Shown here piece after piece: positions 23,954-36,200 of a DNA stretch of 64,000 nt (positions are counted from its first letter, which is position 1; each line of letters starts with the position of its first letter). Position numbers and translations under genes: made by a program. Under the pieces are notes generated by a model that worked only from the letters and a program-made list of their open reading frames with translations, was not told the origin of the DNA and searched no databases. The stretch is from Linum tenue (lineage: Eukaryota > Streptophyta > Magnoliopsida > Malpighiales > Linaceae), in the NCBI GenBank assembly GCA_946122785.1, contig CAMGYJ010000003.1, forward strand, positions 31,203,811 to 31,267,810, written 5' to 3'.

Positions 23954-24751
23954 GAGATACCTAGTGAGAATATAGGTGATACTGAGAATGACATTGGTTT
24001 GGAGTGTGAACACGATATTTCTATGGGAAATTCAGAACTACAGATAGAGGGTTTGTCAACTGAAAAGGAGGTTGTAGGTATGGAGAGTGATGCTGGGTGG
24101 TGGGTGATTCTGAGAATTCTTCTTTACTGGGTGCAACTCAAACTCCTGCTCCAACTAGGAGTCCTCCTTTGAGTTTTGCTCAGATAGTAAGAGGATCATC
24201 ACCTTTGGGTGGGAGTCCTCCTACTAATGGGCAGATGGCTGAGAATGATAAGTCATCAGGTTCTGGGAGCTTACATTCTCAGCTACCTCAGGGAGATAAG
24301 ATTGGCACTGTAAAAGGTAAGGAGAATGTGCAACCTCCCGACAAAAGGAAAAGGATTTGGGTGGACTCTCCTTTGATTCCATATCAACCTAAAAAAGGAG
24401 GGAAAGGTGGTAGGGGGAGAGGCAAAAGATGAAGATCATTACCGGGAACACTAGAGGATTCAAATAGAGGATTCAAAGCAGATAGTAAATATACAGCTTT
24501 ACTAAAGAAAATAAACAAACATAGTAGTTATTCTTGATCCTAGAATAAGAGCATCTGAGATAGAAAAATTGGTTGAGAAGCGAGTTCCAGACTGGGAGAC
24601 TAAGATAAAGCATAATGCATATGGTTTGGGTAAAATTTGGTTAATCTGAAGAAGGATATTCAGCTTACTATTCTACACTCCTCGGATAAGTTTGTTCAGT
24701 TTATGGTGGGGGGCAATCAACCTTTCTTTGGTATAGTAGTATACGCAACAA

Positions 24752-25105
24752 ATGATGAGATATCTAGACAGTCTTTATAATGAGCTGAGAAGAATTAGAG
24801 TAACATCTTCTCCTTGGATGGCGATGGGAGATTTCAATGATATAAGACACCCCTCAGAGGCTTCAAACTCTCCCAGAATTGATGCGGCCATGACTTTCTT
24901 CAATGACTGGATTGATGATCTTGAGTTGGAAGAGCATCAAGCCATTGGCCCTTGGTTTACTTGGCTAAATAAGCAAGCAACTAACCCAATTGCTAAGAGA
25001 TTGGATCGAGTTTTAGTCAATTTTGCCTGGCTGCACATAATTAAAGATGGTAAAGTTCATTTCCAAGCCCCCTGGAGTCTCAGATCACTGCCCCATGTAT
25101 GTTGA
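24752..25105 (+). pseudogene. LINE endonuclease fragment
   Basis: The frame contains MAMGDFNDI, the APE-type endonuclease block with catalytic Asp and Asn, then GPWFTWLNKQA and RLDRVLVN. The final SDHCP-type block sits one frame away, at about 25075. Upstream codons from 24429 (MKIITGNTRGF) carry stops, so the domain is broken at both sides. Confidence 0.8.
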
Positions 25106-25585
25106 TACGACAGCTTCCTTGAAGTCTCTCTCAAAGCCTTTCAAAATTTTCAAGTCCTGGCTTCATCACCTAGATTTGATGAGTTACTTGAAGAGGCTTG
25201 GAGGAGTAATGTATCTGGTCATCTTCTGATCAGGGTTAGTCAAAAGCTAAAGCACCTAAAGAATCTATTGAGGAAGCTAAATAAGGAGGAATTTTCAGAT
25301 TTAAGTGAGAGAGTGAAGGAGATTGAAGTTCATAATGTCCAACAACAGGCTGTCACTGCTCCATCTGCAAATTTATTTGAAATTGAAAAGAAGTTGGGGC
25401 AGGAGCTAAAAGTTCTAATGGATGCAGATGAGTCTTTCTTTAAGCAAAAGTCAAGGGAAAACTGGCTCAAAACAGGTGACATGAATTCTGCATTTTTTCA
25501 TTGTACTGTTAGAGTGAAGTAGAAAATAAGTACTATAAGGGTTCTTAAGAATGAGGTTGGAGAGCAAGTTCATGATGCTGAGGAA

Positions 25586-26798
25586 ATGGCTCAAATTGCA
25601 GTGAGGTTTTATAAACGGTTGTTGGGAGTAGCAGATTCTAAGGTAGAAATTCAACCAAATGATTTTTTTAATGCTTTGCTGAGAAGAAAGCTTAATGAAG
25701 AACAGACTGAGGGGCTTTGTGCACCTTTCGTAGCTGAGCAGATTAAAGATGTGATATTTTCTATGGATGGAGATAAGAGTCCAAGTCCAAATGGTTTCTC
25801 TGCAGCATTCTTTCAATATGCCTGGCCACTTATTGGTCATGAGGCAACATCAGTCATTCAATTATGTTTTGAACAAGATAGAGTTCCTATCTATCTTATC
25901 TATGATCCCAAAAGTCCCCAATCCATATGAGATGAAAATTTTTAGGCCAATTTCCTGTTGCAACATTCTCTACAAATGCATAATTAAGGTCATTGCTAAC
26001 AGACTTAGTACTCTACTCCCTTTCCTAATCAGCAAGAATCAAACAACTTTTGTTAAGGGTAGATTAATTGAAGAAAACATCATGTTGGCTCGTGAGTTGG
26101 TCAGTAAATACTCTCATCGGAATGTTTCCCCTAGATGTGCTTTAAAAATAGACTTGATGAAGGCGTTTGATTCGGTTTATTGGAATTTCATCTTTCAAGT
26201 CCTTAAATTTATGAGATTTCCAAAGAGATTTGTGAATTGGATTCGTACGTGTGTGGGCACACCTATGCTTAGTGTATATTTCAATGAAGGGTTAGTAGGT
26301 TACTTCCCAGCCAGGAAAGGGTTTCAACAAGGAGACCCCATATCTCCCTATCTCTTTTTAATTGCTATGGAGGTTTTTTCTTGTTTGATACACAAGTCAG
26401 CTTTTGAGGGTTTATTTCCATCTCATCCTATGTGTAAAGGGGTCCAACTCACTCATCTATGTTTCGCTGTTGACTTGTTGGTTTTCTCTGACGCTTCAAA
26501 TGCTGGTATTCAAGAATTGCAAAGAATTCTGTCTCAGTTCAAGAAGGTTTCTGGTCTCAAATCTAATCCTAGTAAATGTGAAATCTTCTTTGGGGGTCTG
26601 GATAGAGATGAAAGGAAGGTGCGAGCTGATAGATTTGGCTATCAATTGGGAGACTTCCCCGTTCGTTATTTAGGTGTTCCTCTGATTTCTGGTAAGCTTA
26701 GTCTAGATGCTTGCAGACCACTGATTGGAAAGCTAGTGGCAAGGGTACGGCATTGGCAGGCAAACCCAATTCTGGATGTCTGTCTTTCTTCAGCCTAA
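25586..26798 (+). pseudogene. LINE reverse transcriptase, catalytic motif altered
   Basis: Two overlapping frames (25586-25930 and 25767-26798) cover fingers and palm: FRPISCCNILYKCI, NQTTFVKGRLIEENIMLA, ALKIDLMKAFDSVYW, GFQQGDPISPYLF and HLCFAVDLLVF. The last motif should be ADD; the first catalytic Asp is Val. A frameshift near 25920 separates the fingers from the palm. Confidence 0.85.
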
Positions 26799-27393
26799 AT
26801 CTGTTATTAAGGAAGTGGAGAAAATCTTTAATAATTTCATTTGGGGGGTTGAAGTTGGTGTGAAACTCAGGGCTAATGTGGCTTGGCAGCATCTGACTTT
26901 CCCAAAAAAAGAAGGAGGCCTGGGATTTAGGGACTTATGTAGTTGGAATCAGGCATGTATGACCAGGCACATTTAGCTGATTTTGTTGCAGGAAGGCTCC
27001 ATCTGGGTGGCCTGGATCAATAGATACAAGCTGAAAGGCAAGAATTTTTGGACATATACATGTTCATCTAGTTCTTGGAATTGGCGTAAACTGTTGAAGC
27101 TAAGGAGCAGAGTATATCCTTTTATATTTTCTGGGGGGGGGGGGCAGTTCTTCTGTTGGACGACTCTCCTATGCCTCGCTTTTCTATCAAGAAAGTTTGG
27201 AAGCTTCTCCGCCCTGCTATGATGATTGTGAATTGGTGAAAACTTGTTTGGAAGGGCAAAAGCATTCCTAGAAACCGGATCTTAACATGGTTGGTTGTAA
27301 GAGGCAGCATTAATACAAAGGTAAAAATGCATAAATGGGGGTTCTTAGGGGGTCTGAATTGTTGTTTATACTATACAAGGGTTGAGGATAGAG

Positions 27394-28564
27394 TAAACCG
27401 AACCGATATTATGCTTACAGGGTCCCCAAAATAGGCCATATAGCAAACAGATTCTGAACCAAAATATAATTCGGTTCGGTTCATCCGAACAGAATTATAT
27501 TTCGGTTCGGTCCAGTTTCAAAGCTCAAAATCGAAGCAATAAAACACAATCCTATCTCAACACGAGCCCCAGTTTAATCCCTCACCCCAATCTCTCTCTA
27601 CTCTCTCCTCCGTCAATTAATCCCTCACCCCTTCTCTCTCTAGTCTCTCCTCCCTATCCGAACTCATCACCCCCTTCTCTCTCTCTAGTCTCTCCTCCAG
27701 CAACGGCAACTCGCAACGGAAGGCGAAGGGGGTAGCGGCAGCCGACAACGGCGGTTGCATCGACTGCATATCGGCGGCGGCGACGCGATCGAAAAGGAGG
27801 AAAGCTCCCCACCGTTGACGATCCCTCCTCATGTCGTGAAGAGAGACGAGACGAGCCGCCGTCTTATGCCACCGTAAATCTGGGGGTGTTATTGTTGTCA
27901 CCGTCGCATGCCGCCGAAAATCTGAGGGGTGTCGTCGCCGTCGCAGATCTGGGGGGTGTCGCCTCTATCGCCGTAGCTCTGTGATTGGTTGCCGTCGCAT
28001 GTCGTCTTAGATCTAGGATCTGGATCCCTCCTTGGTAAAATGATTTTATATTTGTTTTTGTTTATTGGATTTTTGGTATGCCTTTGCTAATCGATGATTT
28101 TGTTTTTGGTTGGTTTTCTGAGTTTCAATGGTCGGCAATGAGAAGAGAACGGAGAGGGGAAAGTCGGTCTGCCAGAGGCAGCTGGCGGCGGCGGTACATC
28201 AACAGCAGAGGATAACGACCTCAACGAGGCAGGACGATGGAAGAAGAAGAAGAGGATTTTTTACTTGGCTAGGGTTTTAGTGTAAGAGAGTGGGCTTGAG
28301 TTGTTGGTTGTATGTGTACGAGAGTGGGCTTGTAATTGTTGGGTGTGTGTATGAGTGGGCTTCTAATTGTGGGTTGTATGTGTGAGAGGGTGAGGAATTT
28401 CGGTTTGTTCGGTCGGAATTCGGAATATCGGGTTCGGTTGAGTAGACTCTGGTTTTCGAAATATATGTTTTTGCCTTCCGAACCAAACAATATTAATTCG
28501 GTTTTGGTTCGGTCAAGTTCGGTTTCGACTCGGTTCGGGTTTACCGAACCGGATGCCCATCCCA
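27394..28564. mobile_element. DNA transposon of 1171 bp inserted in the LINE zinc-finger region
   Basis: It is bounded by an exact 9-bp duplication, AGGATAGAG, at 27385-27393 and 28565-28573. Removing one copy and the insert restores the LINE reading frame (LYYTRVEDR then DHIYVQCP). Both ends carry GTAAACC/GGTTTAC and CCGAACC words in inverted order. The middle is CT-rich, then GCC/CGG-rich, unlike the flanking LINE, and could be captured gene leader sequence. A 9-bp duplication fits Mutator-like elements; 8 bp plus one chance base would fit hAT. Confidence 0.75.
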
Positions 28565-28887
28565 AGGATAGAGACCACATTTATGTACAATGTCCATTCT
28601 CGAGGCAGATCTTTGTTTCCCTCTTTGGCAGATTTCTGCATATCCCTATGCTTCAGAGCTGGGACGATGAACTTGTTTGGGTCACTTCAAAGTTGAGTAC
28701 TACAACGGAGGCTGTTGAAACAGGGAGGATTATATGGCAGACGTGGTTAAGCCATATCTGGCATGAGAGATGCAGGCGCTTGTATGCAGAGAAAGCAAAT
28801 GATCTTCCTATTCTCCTGAAGATGATTAAGACAGAAGTTGAATGTTTGCTGGGAAGTCAACGTGTTAGACAATTCTGGGTGGGGTAA
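28565..28887 (+). pseudogene. LINE C-terminal zinc-finger-like RVT region
   Basis: The frame reads RDHIYVQCPFSRQIF, then WQTWLSHIWHERCRRLYAEKA, and stops after RQFWVG. This is the C-terminal part of plant LINE ORF2 of the type without an RNase H domain. The DNA transposon at 27394 separates it from its upstream half. Confidence 0.75.
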
Positions 28888-29040
28888 TTTTTTGTCGCAG
28901 AGGTTGTAGTTAGTAGTAGTAGTCCCGTGTAGTCTCGTTGTTTTTTCTACACCTTCTGGTTGGACTTTGCCTAGCTAGCAAGACTGTTGTTAGCAACGCC
29001 TTTTTGATGAATAAGAAACTCATCGATTCATAAAAAAAAG

Positions 29041-29230
29041 TTGAAAACATCAATATTCTCACTTCTTTCTCTTCCTATAAACCAAAACACTAAAACTACC
29101 CCTTCTTTCTTTTCCCAAAAATTTAAGCACCAAATTTCATATTTCTCCAAAAAGTTAAAAACATAAAAATTTCCCATTTCTTTCTCTTCCTATAAACCAA
29201 AGCATAAAAACTCTCCCTTATTTCTTTCTC
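29041..29230. repeat. CT-rich simple array, part right of the LINE
   Basis: This continues the array at 23490-23788 with the same words (CTTCCTATAAACCAAA, AAAAC-rich spacers). The join is in register: the left part stops after GTCCTCA and the right part resumes at TTGAAAACATC. Confidence 0.7.
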
Positions 29231-29340
29231 TTCTTCTTTAATTAAAATACACAATTTTAGCTCAATATCATTTTTTTGAACTTTCAATTAGTTTTACAAC
29301 AAACAAACTCCATTTTGAAAATTTATATAATATATAATAA

Positions 29341-29564
29341 ACCAATTGGCTTCGGGTCAATCGGGCGGGTTATGGGTTAGTCAGGTTCGAGCCAATTGGG
29401 TTCGGGTCAATCGAGTTACAGGTTTAATTGGGTTGCAGGTTAATCGGGTTACGAATCGAGCGAGTTACGACTCATCGACTTTTAGTCAATTCATATTACG
29501 GGTCGGATTAGTCGGATCAAGTTACGAATCGGATTAGTCAGGCGGGTTCTGTTTTGAGTTTTGA
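29341..29564 (+). repeat. CGGGTT-rich repeat segment, right copy
   Basis: Related to 22165-22395, with TCGGGTCAATCGGG, GGTTACGAATCG and similar words, and ending TTTTGACAC. It ends about 530 bases before the HEMA start codon. Confidence 0.45.
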
Positions 29565-30092
29565 CACTTATAAACAGTACCGAGTATCTATGCCAAAAAA
29601 GAAAACATTTAACAATTAAAACTTAAAAGTAAAAGGAAATAGAGCGATGATGAAGTGGGGGATGTGGATAAAACGTGGAGAACACCCGCCAATCAGAATG
29701 CACCAAAACAAAACACCAAATCCCAATCCTGAATTCCCAATACTCAGCCAGCCTCCAATTTGGAGGAGAAGAGAGAAGGTCAATTATTCCACCACACGCT
29801 CCTTCCTGACCAAAGCCCTTTCGGCCTTTCCAACTACGAAGACAAAAACGAGCTCAATTACCCAACACACAGCGACCAACCACAAGACCGGCTCTCCGCC
29901 TTCCTCCTCCTCCTTCTTCCCGGAAGCCGGCGCTCCGTTGAAGCGTCAGAATTCAGCTTACTCAGATATCTAGGGTTTCAGATTCCGATTCGGAGCCCGA
30001 GCGCCCTTACTCATACCATATTAGTTTCATTTTAATCGTCTCTGATTCTCTTTTTCTCCCCTTCAAATTTTTATCCCTTCTGCCGGCTCAAA
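29565..30092 (+). promoter_or_regulatory. Upstream region and leader of HEMA
   Basis: A CCAAT box lies at about 29689-29693. The sequence then becomes CT-rich (29760-30092), as expected of a plant 5' leader. No TATA box is clear, which is common for plastid-function genes. Short frames at 29647-29973 and 29760-30035 are not supported as genes. Confidence 0.4.
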
Positions 30093-32114
30093 ATGGCTGT
30101 TTCGAGCGGTCTCGCCACTACTCTTGCTGCAGCCAAGATGGAGGCTTTCTCCCTGAATTCTTCATTGCCGCCGGCGTCCTCATCTGGGTCGGTGTCCCTC
30201 AGGGCTTATCTGGCTCCGGCGCAGCTCCGGCCGTTCCCAAACCCCGCTCGGAATAACTTGAGGAGGAGGGTAATGCTGAAAGGAGGTCTTAGATGTGAGG
30301 TCACTGCGCCTTCTTCCTCAGGGGATGCTGTGGTTGAGACTGCCGAGAGTAATATTGACCTCGACAAGGTTTCTAGCCTCTCTGCCCTTGAGCAGCTCAA
30401 GGCATCCGCTGCTGATAGTGAGTAGATTCCCATCTAATTTTGATTTCTGTTCAATGCAGTTTGTTATTCAAGGTTTCGGATTTTCTGCTGATTGGGTTGC
30501 TTTTGAACCTTGTTTTGTTGATGGCGGTCTTAACCGGATTTCATTTGTTTGATTTCTGATGTGACGGATGGACGAATTTGATTTGTGAAGACATACACAA
30601 AATTGTGTCTCAAGTTTTTCCTGTTGCTTACGAGTTACACAAAATACTTGGTTGCAGGATACACAAAGGAAAGGGCGAGCATCGTGGCTATAGGACTCAG
30701 TATCCATACTGCACCAGTCGAGATGCGTGAAAAGCTTGCCATCCCAGAAGCCGAATGGCCACGAGCCATTGCTGAACTCTGCAACTTGAACCATATCGAA
30801 GAGGCTGCTGTTCTCAGCACTTGCAACAGAATGGAGATATATGTCGTTGCACTTTCACAGCATCGTGGGGTCAAAGAAGTCACCGAGTGGATGTCCAAGG
30901 TGATTAGCTTAGCATCAGAATTTAATCTTTTGATCTGGAAAGCCACATAATGTTATTATCAGAATGCTAATTAACTAAACTAACTGGCTTCTCCTTTGCT
31001 TGCACAGACATCTGGTATCCCGGTTGCAGAAATCTGCGAGCACAGATTCTTGCTCTACAACAATGATGCTACGAGGCACTTGTTCGAAGTATCTTCTGGT
31101 CTCGATTCACTCGTTCTTGGAGAGGGTCAAATCCTCGCTCAAGTCAAGCAAGTGGTAAAAGTCGGCCAAGGTGTTGTTGGGTTTGGAAGAAACATCAGCG
31201 GGCTATTCAAGCACGCAATATCGGTTGGTAAACGTGTGAGAACTGAGACGAGCATTGCAGCTGGGGCGGTCTCCGTCAGCTCGGCTGCTGTCGAACTAGC
31301 TCTGATGAAACTGCCTGAATCGGCGCATGCAACTGCTCGCATGCTAGTCGTTGGGGCAGGGAAAATGGGGAAGCTGGTAATCAAGCACCTGGTGGCAAAG
31401 GGTTGCACAAAGATGGTGGTCGTGAACAGAAGTGAAGAAAGAGTTGCAGCCATTAGAGAAGAGCATAAGGATGATGTGGAGATTATCTACAGGCCACTCA
31501 CAGATATGCTCCCCTGTGCTGCTGAAGCGGATGTGATCTTCACTAGTACAGCATCTGATGTCCCGCTTTTCCTGAAAGAAGACGTGAAGGATTTAGAGGG
31601 GTCAAGATTCTTTGTTGATATCTCGGTTCCAAGGAACGTGGGATCGTGTGTTAATGATTTGGAAAATGTTCGTGTGTTCAATGTTGACGACTTGAAGGAA
31701 GTCGTGGCTGCTAACAAGGAGGACCGGTTGAGGAAGGCAATGGAAGCTCAGGAGATCATAACTGAGGAGACAAAACAGTTTGAAGCTTGGAGGGATTCCC
31801 TGGAGACTGTCCCTACTATAAAGAAGCTGAGGGCGTATGCAGAGAGGATTAGATTGGCTGAGCTGGAAAAATGCCTGGCTAAGATGGGGGATGATATTCC
31901 CAAGAAGACAAGGAGAGCCGTGGATGATCTCAGCAGGGGGATTGTGAACAAGCTGTTGCATGGCCCGATGCAGCATTTGAGATGTGATGGTAGCGATAGT
32001 CGGACTTTGAGTGAGACGCTCGAGAACATGCATGCTCTTAACAGGATGTTCAGTTTGGAAACGGAAGTCGCCATCTTGGAACAGAAGATTCGAGCCAAAA
32101 CCAGTCAGAAGTGA
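30093..32114 (+). CDS. HEMA: Glutamyl-tRNA reductase, plastid
   Basis: This enzyme reduces plastid glutamyl-tRNA(Glu) with NADPH to glutamate-1-semialdehyde, the first committed step towards chlorophyll and heme. Exons are 30093-30417, 30658-30899 and 31008-32114, phases 1 and 0, all GT-AG, giving 557 residues. The first ~75 residues are Ser/Ala/Arg-rich with few acids, a likely plastid transit peptide. The catalytic cysteine is Cys164 in [11 protein letters not shown]. The NADPH-binding loop is GAGKMG (305-310). The C-terminal dimerisation region ends [19 protein letters not shown]. The [16 protein letters not shown] block matches plant HEMA. No breaks are seen. A young copia element lies about 0.9 kb downstream. 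Confidence 0.95.
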
Positions 32115-32993
32115 AGCCTTCCCTGGAAATCCGAGATATTTTTAAGTGCCAGTTCTTCTGGGAATTGAATAACACGAATGTGAGATCCTTACTTGATTCA
32201 TTTGAAATGTGGAGACAAATTTTACCTTCCCCTAACCTATATGTAAGTAAAATTGGGATGTTAATATGTGTGATGAGGAGCCTTCATGTTCGGAAAATTT
32301 TCAAATGTTTGGAGCTTGGGGGAACAAGGATTTGTAGCTTGAATGATCTTGTTTGAATCTGATCTCCTCATCCATGGCTGTGTACTACTTGTATTAAGTT
32401 TACTACTCATGTTTTACTTTTTTCAATATAGAGAGTCCCTTCATTCTTCTCTGTTGATTATGATTATTGTGGGTGATGAACAAGAATGTCTCTGCCACAC
32501 CAAAGGGTGGAACTATGGATGGTCATCTTGAACGGTGTTTAACCAATATATTTTTGGTAGTTGTTTGCTTAAGCTAAGAGGATGGCCATTGGCCATGTCA
32601 ACTCTGCAGTCTGCTTTTATACAGTAAGAGAAAATAGTTATGGTGCCTTCGTTATTGCTGTTCCGTTGTGGACTTGGTAGTTAGGAGACCGTTTCCAGAA
32701 GAGCTGGGAATGTAATTTGTAGGATATATTTGGTATTTTCGTTTTGTTGTTTTCAGTTGTAATATGTCATATGATTTATTTAACCAAATGTCACTATTCC
32801 TCTGTTCGTGATTAAGCGATCGAGTTTCTTGCTGATTGTGTCTTTCAACTTTAATTCTAGGGTTTGTCTGTTGTGGAAGATTTGCAAAATAGTCATTTGA
32901 TAAATGTAGGCATTTTAGAAATGTACACACACTCAAATATTTTTTTGGATTAACAACTCTACAAGCTCCTTAATTATGAAAAGATATTAAGAT
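32115..32993 (+). other. 3' region of HEMA up to the copia insertion
   Basis: The first few hundred bases should include the HEMA 3' UTR. No other gene is supported. Confidence 0.4.
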
Positions 32994-33185
32994 TGATAAG
33001 GATAGATAATTATTGTTTTTATTTATTCTATTTCTGTTAATTACCTCCTACTATTCAGCCGCACCACTACAGCACTACTCCCTCTTCTCTGTAACGTGCT
33101 GCTAGGGTTAAGCTAGTTCTGTTGTAATTCTGGGTATAAAACCCATCTTCCTATTCAATAATAATCAAGTCATTAATCCTCTACA
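32994..33185 (+). repeat. Left LTR of the copia element
   Basis: A TATA-like TATAAAA lies at 33135-33141, leaving about 45 bases to the LTR end. The LTR is short for copia. It matches 37316-37507. Confidence 0.93.
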
Positions 33186-33260
33186 TGGTATCAGAGCTGC
33201 GCTCCGATCTCCTTAACCCCATCTTTTCTCGCTAAACTCTCTTCTTCTCCGATCATCATC

Positions 33261-36200
33261 ATGTCTGGAGAATCCGTTATCAATCTTGACAATTCTCATA
33301 CCATTATCACTCTTAATCCTGCTACGCAGCTGCCCAACAAACTCACTGGCGAAAACTTCCCTACCTGGCGAGCTCAACTCGTCACTCTTCTCCGAGGGCT
33401 CGACCTCCTCAAATATCTTGATGGTTCTCTTCCCCAACCTGCCTCTGATGCTCCGGAAACCACACGTACTCATTGGTTTCGCCAAGATCAGCTTCTTCTC
33501 CATTCTATACTGGCCTCTGTCTCCCCCAGCGTTGCTCCATATGTCACCTCGGCCGCCTCTTCCCGTGATGCGTGGCTGATCTTGGAACGCATGTTCGCCT
33601 CTCAGTCGCGGCAACGCGTTATGAACCTAAAAACCAAACTCGGCCGAGAGACTCAGGGTTCTCGCCCTGTTGCTGTCTATCTTCAAGCTATGCGATCCGT
33701 GGCCGCTGAATTGGCTCTTGTTCAGGCTCCGGTGTCGCACGAGGACCTGATTCTTCATATTCTCCGCGGTCTCCGCGAGGAGTATGGTCCTCTCGCTGCT
33801 GCTCTTCGTGCTCGCGACACCACCATTGCCCTAGAAGATCTTCATGACCGTCTGGTTGATTTTGAAGCTGATTTCGATGCCCATCGGTCCTCTTCTGCGC
33901 TGGCTCCTACCACAGCCTTCTCATCTACTCGTGGACACTCTTTTCCCGCTGCTCGTGGCCGTGGCAGTCCTCGTCGGTCCCGGCAGGTGGCTTCCTCGGT
34001 CTACCCCGATACCACGTACCGTGGTCACTCTCCCGCCCGTCGCTATCCCAGCTCGACCGGCTCCTCTTCTGCCCAATCCCTTCTCGGTCGCCCTCCACCC
34101 CTGTGCCAATTCTGTGACAAGACGGGTCACACTGCCAAAGATTGCTACCAGATTCGTGGTCGTCCTCAAGCTCACCACACCATGACCGCGGGCTCTACCT
34201 CCTCCGGCTGGCTCCTTGACTCCGCCGCCACCAACCACATCACCCCTGATCTCGGTGGTCTCTCCCTCTACACCGACTACCATGGTCCCGACGAGGTTAT
34301 TGTCGGCGACGGGGCAGGTCTGAAAATTTCCCACATTGGGCAATCTCATCTCTCTACTTCCTCCTCGTGTTTGGCTCTTCAGAATGTCCTTTGTGTTCCG
34401 GCCATTAAACGTCGATTGCTGTCTGTTGCTCAATTATGCAAAACTAACCCGGTTTCGGTGGAATTTTTCTCTGATTGTTTTGTTGTGAAGGACCTAGCCA
34501 CGGGGGCGCCTCTGCTACGCGGCCAGAATAAAGACGACGTGTATGAGCTGCCGGTGGCTTCCCAACCCGTTCGCCTTGCCTTGTCCGCCACAACACCCAC
34601 TGCCTCCACTTGGCATCATCGCCTCGGTCACCCAAACACCAAGCTGTTGTCCCGTTTACTTCGTACTCAGGCTCTTCCTGCATCTCACTCTTTCTGTTCC
34701 TCTTGTGAATCTTGTTCGCTTCATAAAAGTCACAAACTTCCCTTTTCTGTTTCGAGTTTGACTAGTACTCGTCCTTTCGATTTATTGTTCATGGATGTTT
34801 GGGGGCCTTCCCCTGTACTTTCTCTTGATGCCTATTCTTATTACTTGGTCATTGTCGATCATTTTACCCGCTACACATGGCTCTATCCATTATCCCGCAA
34901 ATCCGATGTTTCTCATGTTTTTACCACTTTCACCGCGATGATTAGTAATTATTTTCATACAACCATTCGTCGTGTGTTTAGTGATGGGGGTGGGGAGTTC
35001 CAAAAACTTTGTTCTTTTTTCCAAACCAACGGTATTACCCATCTCCTAACCCCACCTCACACTCCACAACACAATGGCCTTGCCGAGCGTAAACACCGCC
35101 ATGTCGTCGAAACTGGCCTCGCTCTTCTTCATAAAGCTCGCCTCCCCCTTTCTTTTTGGTCTCATGCGTTTCAAACCGCTACCTACCTCATCAATCGCCT
35201 TCCCTCCACTTCCCTTCGTGGTGCCACTCCCTACTTCTCTCTTTTCAACGAAATTCCCAACTATCTCAAACTCCGTTCTTTCGGCTGCCTGTGCTATCCG
35301 TGGCTTCGTCCCTACTCCCCGCACAAATTAGCCCCTCGCTCCCGCTCGTGCATTTTTCTTGGCTACTCTCTCAATCAAAGTGCTTACAAGTGCTACGACC
35401 CCGCCACTCAACGTCTTTTTGTTTCCCGTCATGTTCTCTTTGTTGAGGACTCATTTCCTGGCCTTTCCTCATCCTCGTCCCATCCTATCACTCCCATCGA
35501 TTGGGTTACTCTCACTTCTCCCCCTGTACAACATTATCTCCTTCCTTCAACACCCAATCCCATACCCTCGCCTGCGCCCGCTGCTGCTCATGCACGTCCC
35601 CATGCCGCCCGCGTCCCCGATTCCCCACCGGCTACGTCCTCTCAACACAATCGTCCTCCACCGCCACCGGCGAAAGTTCTGCCTCCTCGATCTCATACGA
35701 TGGCCACCCGTAGCCAGCATGGCATTTTTAAGCCGAAGAAACTCTTCTCGGCTCAGGTATCTTATGTTGACATTGAACCTACTTCTATTCGGCGAGCACT
35801 TGTTGATCCTCGTTGGAAATCTGCTATGCTTGCTGAGTTCAATGCCTTGCTTCGCAATAACTCCTGGACGCTGGTTCCTTGTCCTCCCGACCAGCATGTT
35901 GTCGGCTGTCGGTGGTTTTTTCGCATCAAACGCAACCCGGACGGGTCGGTCGATCGGTTCAAAGCCCGCCTCGTGGCCAAAGGCTTCACTCAACGACCCG
36001 GGATTGATTATCATGAAACATATAGCCCTGTTCTGAAGCCTGTTACGATTCGGACTGTGTTTACTATTGCTTTGACTCATCGCTGGCCTATTTATCAATT
36101 CGATGTGAATAACGCGTTTCTCCAAGGTTCTTTACAGGAGACTATTTACATGGCTCAGCCACCCGGGTTTCAGGATCCAGCTCACCCGGATTATGTATGT

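Larger units (their letters stand above)
23789..29039 (+). mobile_element. LINE (L1-type), 5'-truncated and broken
   Basis: In order it holds part of ORF1 (23789-24432, one frameshift near 24097), an endonuclease region (24429-25110), reverse transcriptase (25586-26798), a thumb/connection region (26776-26976) and a zinc-finger-like RVT region split by an insertion (27394-28564) and resuming at 28565-28887. It ends in an A-run at 29032-29039. The reverse transcriptase active site reads FAVD in place of FADD. A short internal deletion at about 26760-26776 and several stops make it dead. ORF1 ends and ORF2 starts in an ATGA overlap at 24429-24432. No target duplication was found. Confidence 0.85.

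Noticed and set aside
27617..27901. 94-codon minus frame in the LINE insert as a gene
   Set aside because: It is Arg/Glu-rich low-complexity sequence from repeated CTCTCTC and GCCGCC words, with no domain.
22165..29564. A single 7.4-kb element bounded by GTGTCAA...TTGACAC
   Set aside because: The outer words match, but the CGGGTT clusters at both ends run in the same direction, and the flanking 8 bases do not match. Two separate repeats are as likely.
22356..29590. Inverted match TACTCGGTAC / GTACCGAGTA as transposon ends
   Set aside because: Ten bases that are partly self-complementary are not enough, and the flanks do not support ends there.
29647..30035. Upstream open frames before HEMA as a separate gene
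   Set aside because: They lie in a CT-rich leader, overlap each other in different frames and show no conserved block.
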